Below, one piece after another: positions 30,052 to 32,082 of a DNA stretch of 32,082 nt. The notes beneath the pieces are model-generated. The model searched no databases and was not told the origin of the DNA. It saw nothing but the letters and a program-made list of their open reading frames with translations. Each line of letters begins with the position of its first letter. Within the stretch, counting starts at the first letter, position 1. The stretch is taken from the IMG/VR virus record IMGVR_UViG_3300021963_000431, positions 1 through 32,082 of that record; one strand, 5' to 3'. The stretch is from a virus. Position numbers and translations under genes: made by a program.

Positions 30052-31164
30052 ATGCAAGCAATTTCAGTTTATTTATATCCAAACAAGGTCGACGTCTTTA
30101 CTAATGCCTTGGCCGCTTGGCAAACAGAGAGGTATCGCAGAGTGTATAACCGTAATCTAAAAATATATCGTAGTGTTGATAATCGCATCGACATCCAAGT
30201 TCGTAATTCTGATCAGAAATCCGCAGACACTAGCGGATCGACTTTGGTATTTAATCTCATCAATAGAGATACCAGAGATTTAGTGGTTTCTAAGGACTGC
30301 GAAGTTGTAAGTTACAGCACCGGAAAGTGGTATGTAACTTTATCAGAAACTGAATTGCATGATATCAATAACGGATTCTATAACTATTCATTAACTCAAG
30401 AATCAAGAAACACTATCGATTCTACTAACGGTAGCCATAGTGTTTCTGCTAGGACACCGATGTATATCGACGGACAATATGAAGTTATAGGAACTTTAGA
30501 AATTGTAGGTGATGCCTATGGTGATGTTTCTAGATCTTTAGAGATAACAGAATTCCATTATATAAATCCAGCAACTACCGGATATCAAGATCCGTCATAC
30601 TACATCAGTAGTATTATAGATACCAACAGAGGTTTAGCATCTGCTCAATCATTACATACATTCCAGTTTTATCATGATACTAGTTTTAGTGGAAAGATCA
30701 CGATAGAAGGTAGCCTAGATAAAACTTCTAATCCTAAAAATTGGGTGATTATTCCAAACAGTGCAGTAAGTGGCGGAGCAAATCAGTTTATTACATCTGG
30801 GTCAACTACAACCTATAGGAACGTTGTTGGAAAATACAACTGGTTCAGAATCAAAGTAGGTGCCACATTTAACGGTTCTGCAAAATTTACCATTGCACAG
30901 ACATTTGATGGTCCTTATACTGTCAGTGTATATGATGGCGGTGCTAGTTACACTGTCGGCGATGTGTTAATCATTACCGGAGATAAATTGGGCGGTTATT
31001 CTGGTGTAAATGATTTAACGATCACAGTGGCATCGGTAAATTATAATGGTGCTATTATGTCAGTTACTCATTCTGGAACATCGGCGCCAAACGATAGAAG
31101 TTATGTATTAGGTGCAACTGGAATTCCGGCTACAGGAACCGTTGACAAGGTGTTATACAGATAG
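30052..31164 (+). CDS. late virion structural protein, beta-rich
   Basis: Encodes 370 residues, rich in Ser, Thr, Tyr, Gly and Asn, with alternating strands throughout and no Lys-rich or catalytic part. Residues 1-110 resemble N-terminal domains of baseplate-upper or fibre proteins (VDNRIDIQVRNSD, STLVFNLINR). The middle carries SGKITIEGSLDK and FNGSAKFTIAQT, immunoglobulin-like strand pairs, and the end has a YTVGDVLIITGD repeat-like turn. It is late-expressed from a perfect promoter. A baseplate or fibre part is inferred; the exact name cannot be given. Confidence 0.75.
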   Translation: MQAISVYLYPNKVDVFTNALAAWQTERYRRVYNRNLKIYRSVDNRIDIQVRNSDQKSADTSGSTLVFNLINRDTRDLVVSKDCEVVSYSTGKWYVTLSETELHDINNGFYNYSLTQESRNTIDSTNGSHSVSARTPMYIDGQYEVIGTLEIVGDAYGDVSRSLEITEFHYINPATTGYQDPSYYISSIIDTNRGLASAQSLHTFQFYHDTSFSGKITIEGSLDKTSNPKNWVIIPNSAVSGGANQFITSGSTTTYRNVVGKYNWFRIKVGATFNGSAKFTIAQTFDGPYTVSVYDGGASYTVGDVLIITGDKLGGYSGVNDLTITVASVNYNGAIMSVTHSGTSAPNDRSYVLGATGIPATGTVDKVLYR

Positions 31165-31170
31165 TATAAT
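31142..31170 (+). promoter_or_regulatory. consensus sigma70 promoter of the primase gene
   Basis: TTGACA (31142-31147), 17 bases, TATAAT (31165-31170): a full consensus vegetative promoter. The -35 box lies in the coding end of the structural gene, and the ATG is 6 bases past the -10 box, so the mRNA should start at the ATG. No ribosome site is present. Confidence 0.88.
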
Positions 31171-31176
31171 TTGTTT

Positions 31177-32082
31177 ATGACTTTGGTCGTAGACAAATTC
31201 CGTTCACTGATTCCTCCTAGAGCGAAACACAGCCCCTCGGGCTGGACTAGCTTTAATGCACCCTGTTGCGGTCATCGAGGACATAGTCCAGATACTCGTA
31301 AACGGGGAGGTATTAGGTTTGACGGTGACGGTGTAGTCTATAACTGTTTTAACTGTAAATTTTCTACAGGATGGCAACCTGGATCGCCATTTGGTGAAAA
31401 GATGAAAACACTAGCACGTTGGATGGGTGCCAGTGAAGACATAATCAAAGAATTGGTATTTGAAGCTCTTAAGACTGAGAACGACGAATACAAACCAGAA
31501 CACAGCGAACCTAAACTAGAATTTACCGATAAAGAATTACCCGAAGGTGCAATGCCTTTGGCTGAATGGGGTAATTTAATAGACGGAGAGATCGAAGAAC
31601 AAATCGGTGAAGATTACTCTAACGTATTAAAATACTTAATAAGTAGAGGATATGAGAACCCATTTGAATACGATTTTTATTGGAGTCCTACTCCTGGATA
31701 TATCGATCGTGTTATTATTCCTTTTAGATGGGAAGGAAGAATCGTAGGTAATACTGCTCGTAAAGTCAAAGACGGAAAACCCAAATATCTATCAGATCAA
31801 CACCCGCATTTTGTTTTCAACTTTGATCAACAAAAAGAAAATCAGAAGTATATATTTGTATGCGAAGGTCCGTTTGATGCATTATCGATCAACGGAGTTG
31901 CGTTGCTTACTAACGAAATCGCAGAACAACAGAGTAGAATAATCAATAGCCTAGGTGCCGAAGTGATCGTGATACCAGATCAAGATCGAGCAGGTTTAGT
32001 ATTATTCGATCGTGCAGCAGAACTCAATTGGAGCATAGCGATGCCTAATTGGGACACAGACGTTAAAGATGTCGCAGATGCA
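31177..32082 (+). CDS. 61: DNA primase (DnaG-type; gp61-like), 3' end outside the window
   Basis: The frame is open from the ATG at 31177 to the window end (302 residues so far). An N-terminal zinc-binding domain is visible: CCGHRGH (residues 30-36) paired with YNCFNC (C57, C60). A TOPRIM domain follows with FVCEGPFDAL (E230) and VIPDQDRAG (D268, D270), the metal-binding acidic residues. IDRVIIPFRW and GNTARKV are typical of the DnaG catalytic core. It makes RNA primers for the lagging strand with the gp41-type helicase. The early promoter agrees with a replication role. The end is missing, so length cannot be compared. Confidence 0.93.
   Translation, partial: MTLVVDKFRSLIPPRAKHSPSGWTSFNAPCCGHRGHSPDTRKRGGIRFDGDGVVYNCFNCKFSTGWQPGSPFGEKMKTLARWMGASEDIIKELVFEALKTENDEYKPEHSEPKLEFTDKELPEGAMPLAEWGNLIDGEIEEQIGEDYSNVLKYLISRGYENPFEYDFYWSPTPGYIDRVIIPFRWEGRIVGNTARKVKDGKPKYLSDQHPHFVFNFDQQKENQKYIFVCEGPFDALSINGVALLTNEIAEQQSRIINSLGAEVIVIPDQDRAGLVLFDRAAELNWSIAMPNWDTDVKDVADA

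Noticed and set aside
1-32082. tRNA or other RNA genes
   Set aside because: The non-coding gaps are too short and no cloverleaf pattern was seen in them.

Overview
The window is part of a T4-like (Straboviridae/Kyanoviridae-type) marine myovirus genome. The evidence is a set of T4 core proteins: gp4-like head-completion nuclease, terminase gp16 and gp17, ssDNA-binding gp32, UvsX, a UvsY-like protein, UvsW and a DnaG-type primase. There are also TATAAATA-like late-promoter motifs, tightly overlapping genes and an AT-rich composition. Several small proteins look, from memory, like those of marine cyanophages and pelagiphages. No photosynthesis gene is seen and the host cannot be named from this window.

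Layout. (1) 1-6842: a rightward virion and packaging block: unknown structural genes, gp4, gp16, three accessory genes, gp17 and a 706-residue structural protein, punctuated by two strong terminators and three late promoters. (2) 6931-10514: a small secreted Lys/Ala/Pro-rich protein, a startless small ORF, then gp32, a small conserved gene, UvsX, an acidic protein and UvsY. This is the recombination module and it ends at a terminator. (3) 10461-18211: a glycan island with two-strand organisation: methyltransferase, nucleotidyltransferase-cupin fusion, GT8-like transferase, five diverged paralogues of a GT-B/KpsC-like family and a DxD transferase. (4) 18208-20859: an early-type sigma70 promoter with a palindrome in its spacer, a HARP-like protein and UvsW. 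(5) 20856-27283: a second glycan island. It has a rightward arm (FkbM methyltransferase, unknowns, cupin), a leftward six-gene operon and a GT25. The leftward operon encodes a sugar-nucleotidyltransferase, a cupin, a RuBisCO-like protein, a methyltransferase, a GT2-like transferase and a GDPD-like phosphodiesterase. (6) 27283-32082: a run of small conserved genes including a zinc-finger protein and a miniature DnaE-like (C-family polymerase) protein, then a late structural gene and a primase that runs off the window.

How it fits together. Packaging and virion genes appear to be driven from T4-type late promoters whose spacing predicts leaderless mRNAs. Two sigma70 promoters, for the HARP-like/UvsW and primase genes, share the same property. 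The two glycan islands flank the UvsW module and together carry activation (nucleotidyltransferases), tailoring (cupins, methyltransferases, RuBisCO-like protein) and transfer (GT2, GT8, GT25, GT-B) functions. They look like a phage-encoded route to an unusual sugar used on the virion or on the host envelope. The RuBisCO-like protein is the most unexpected component.
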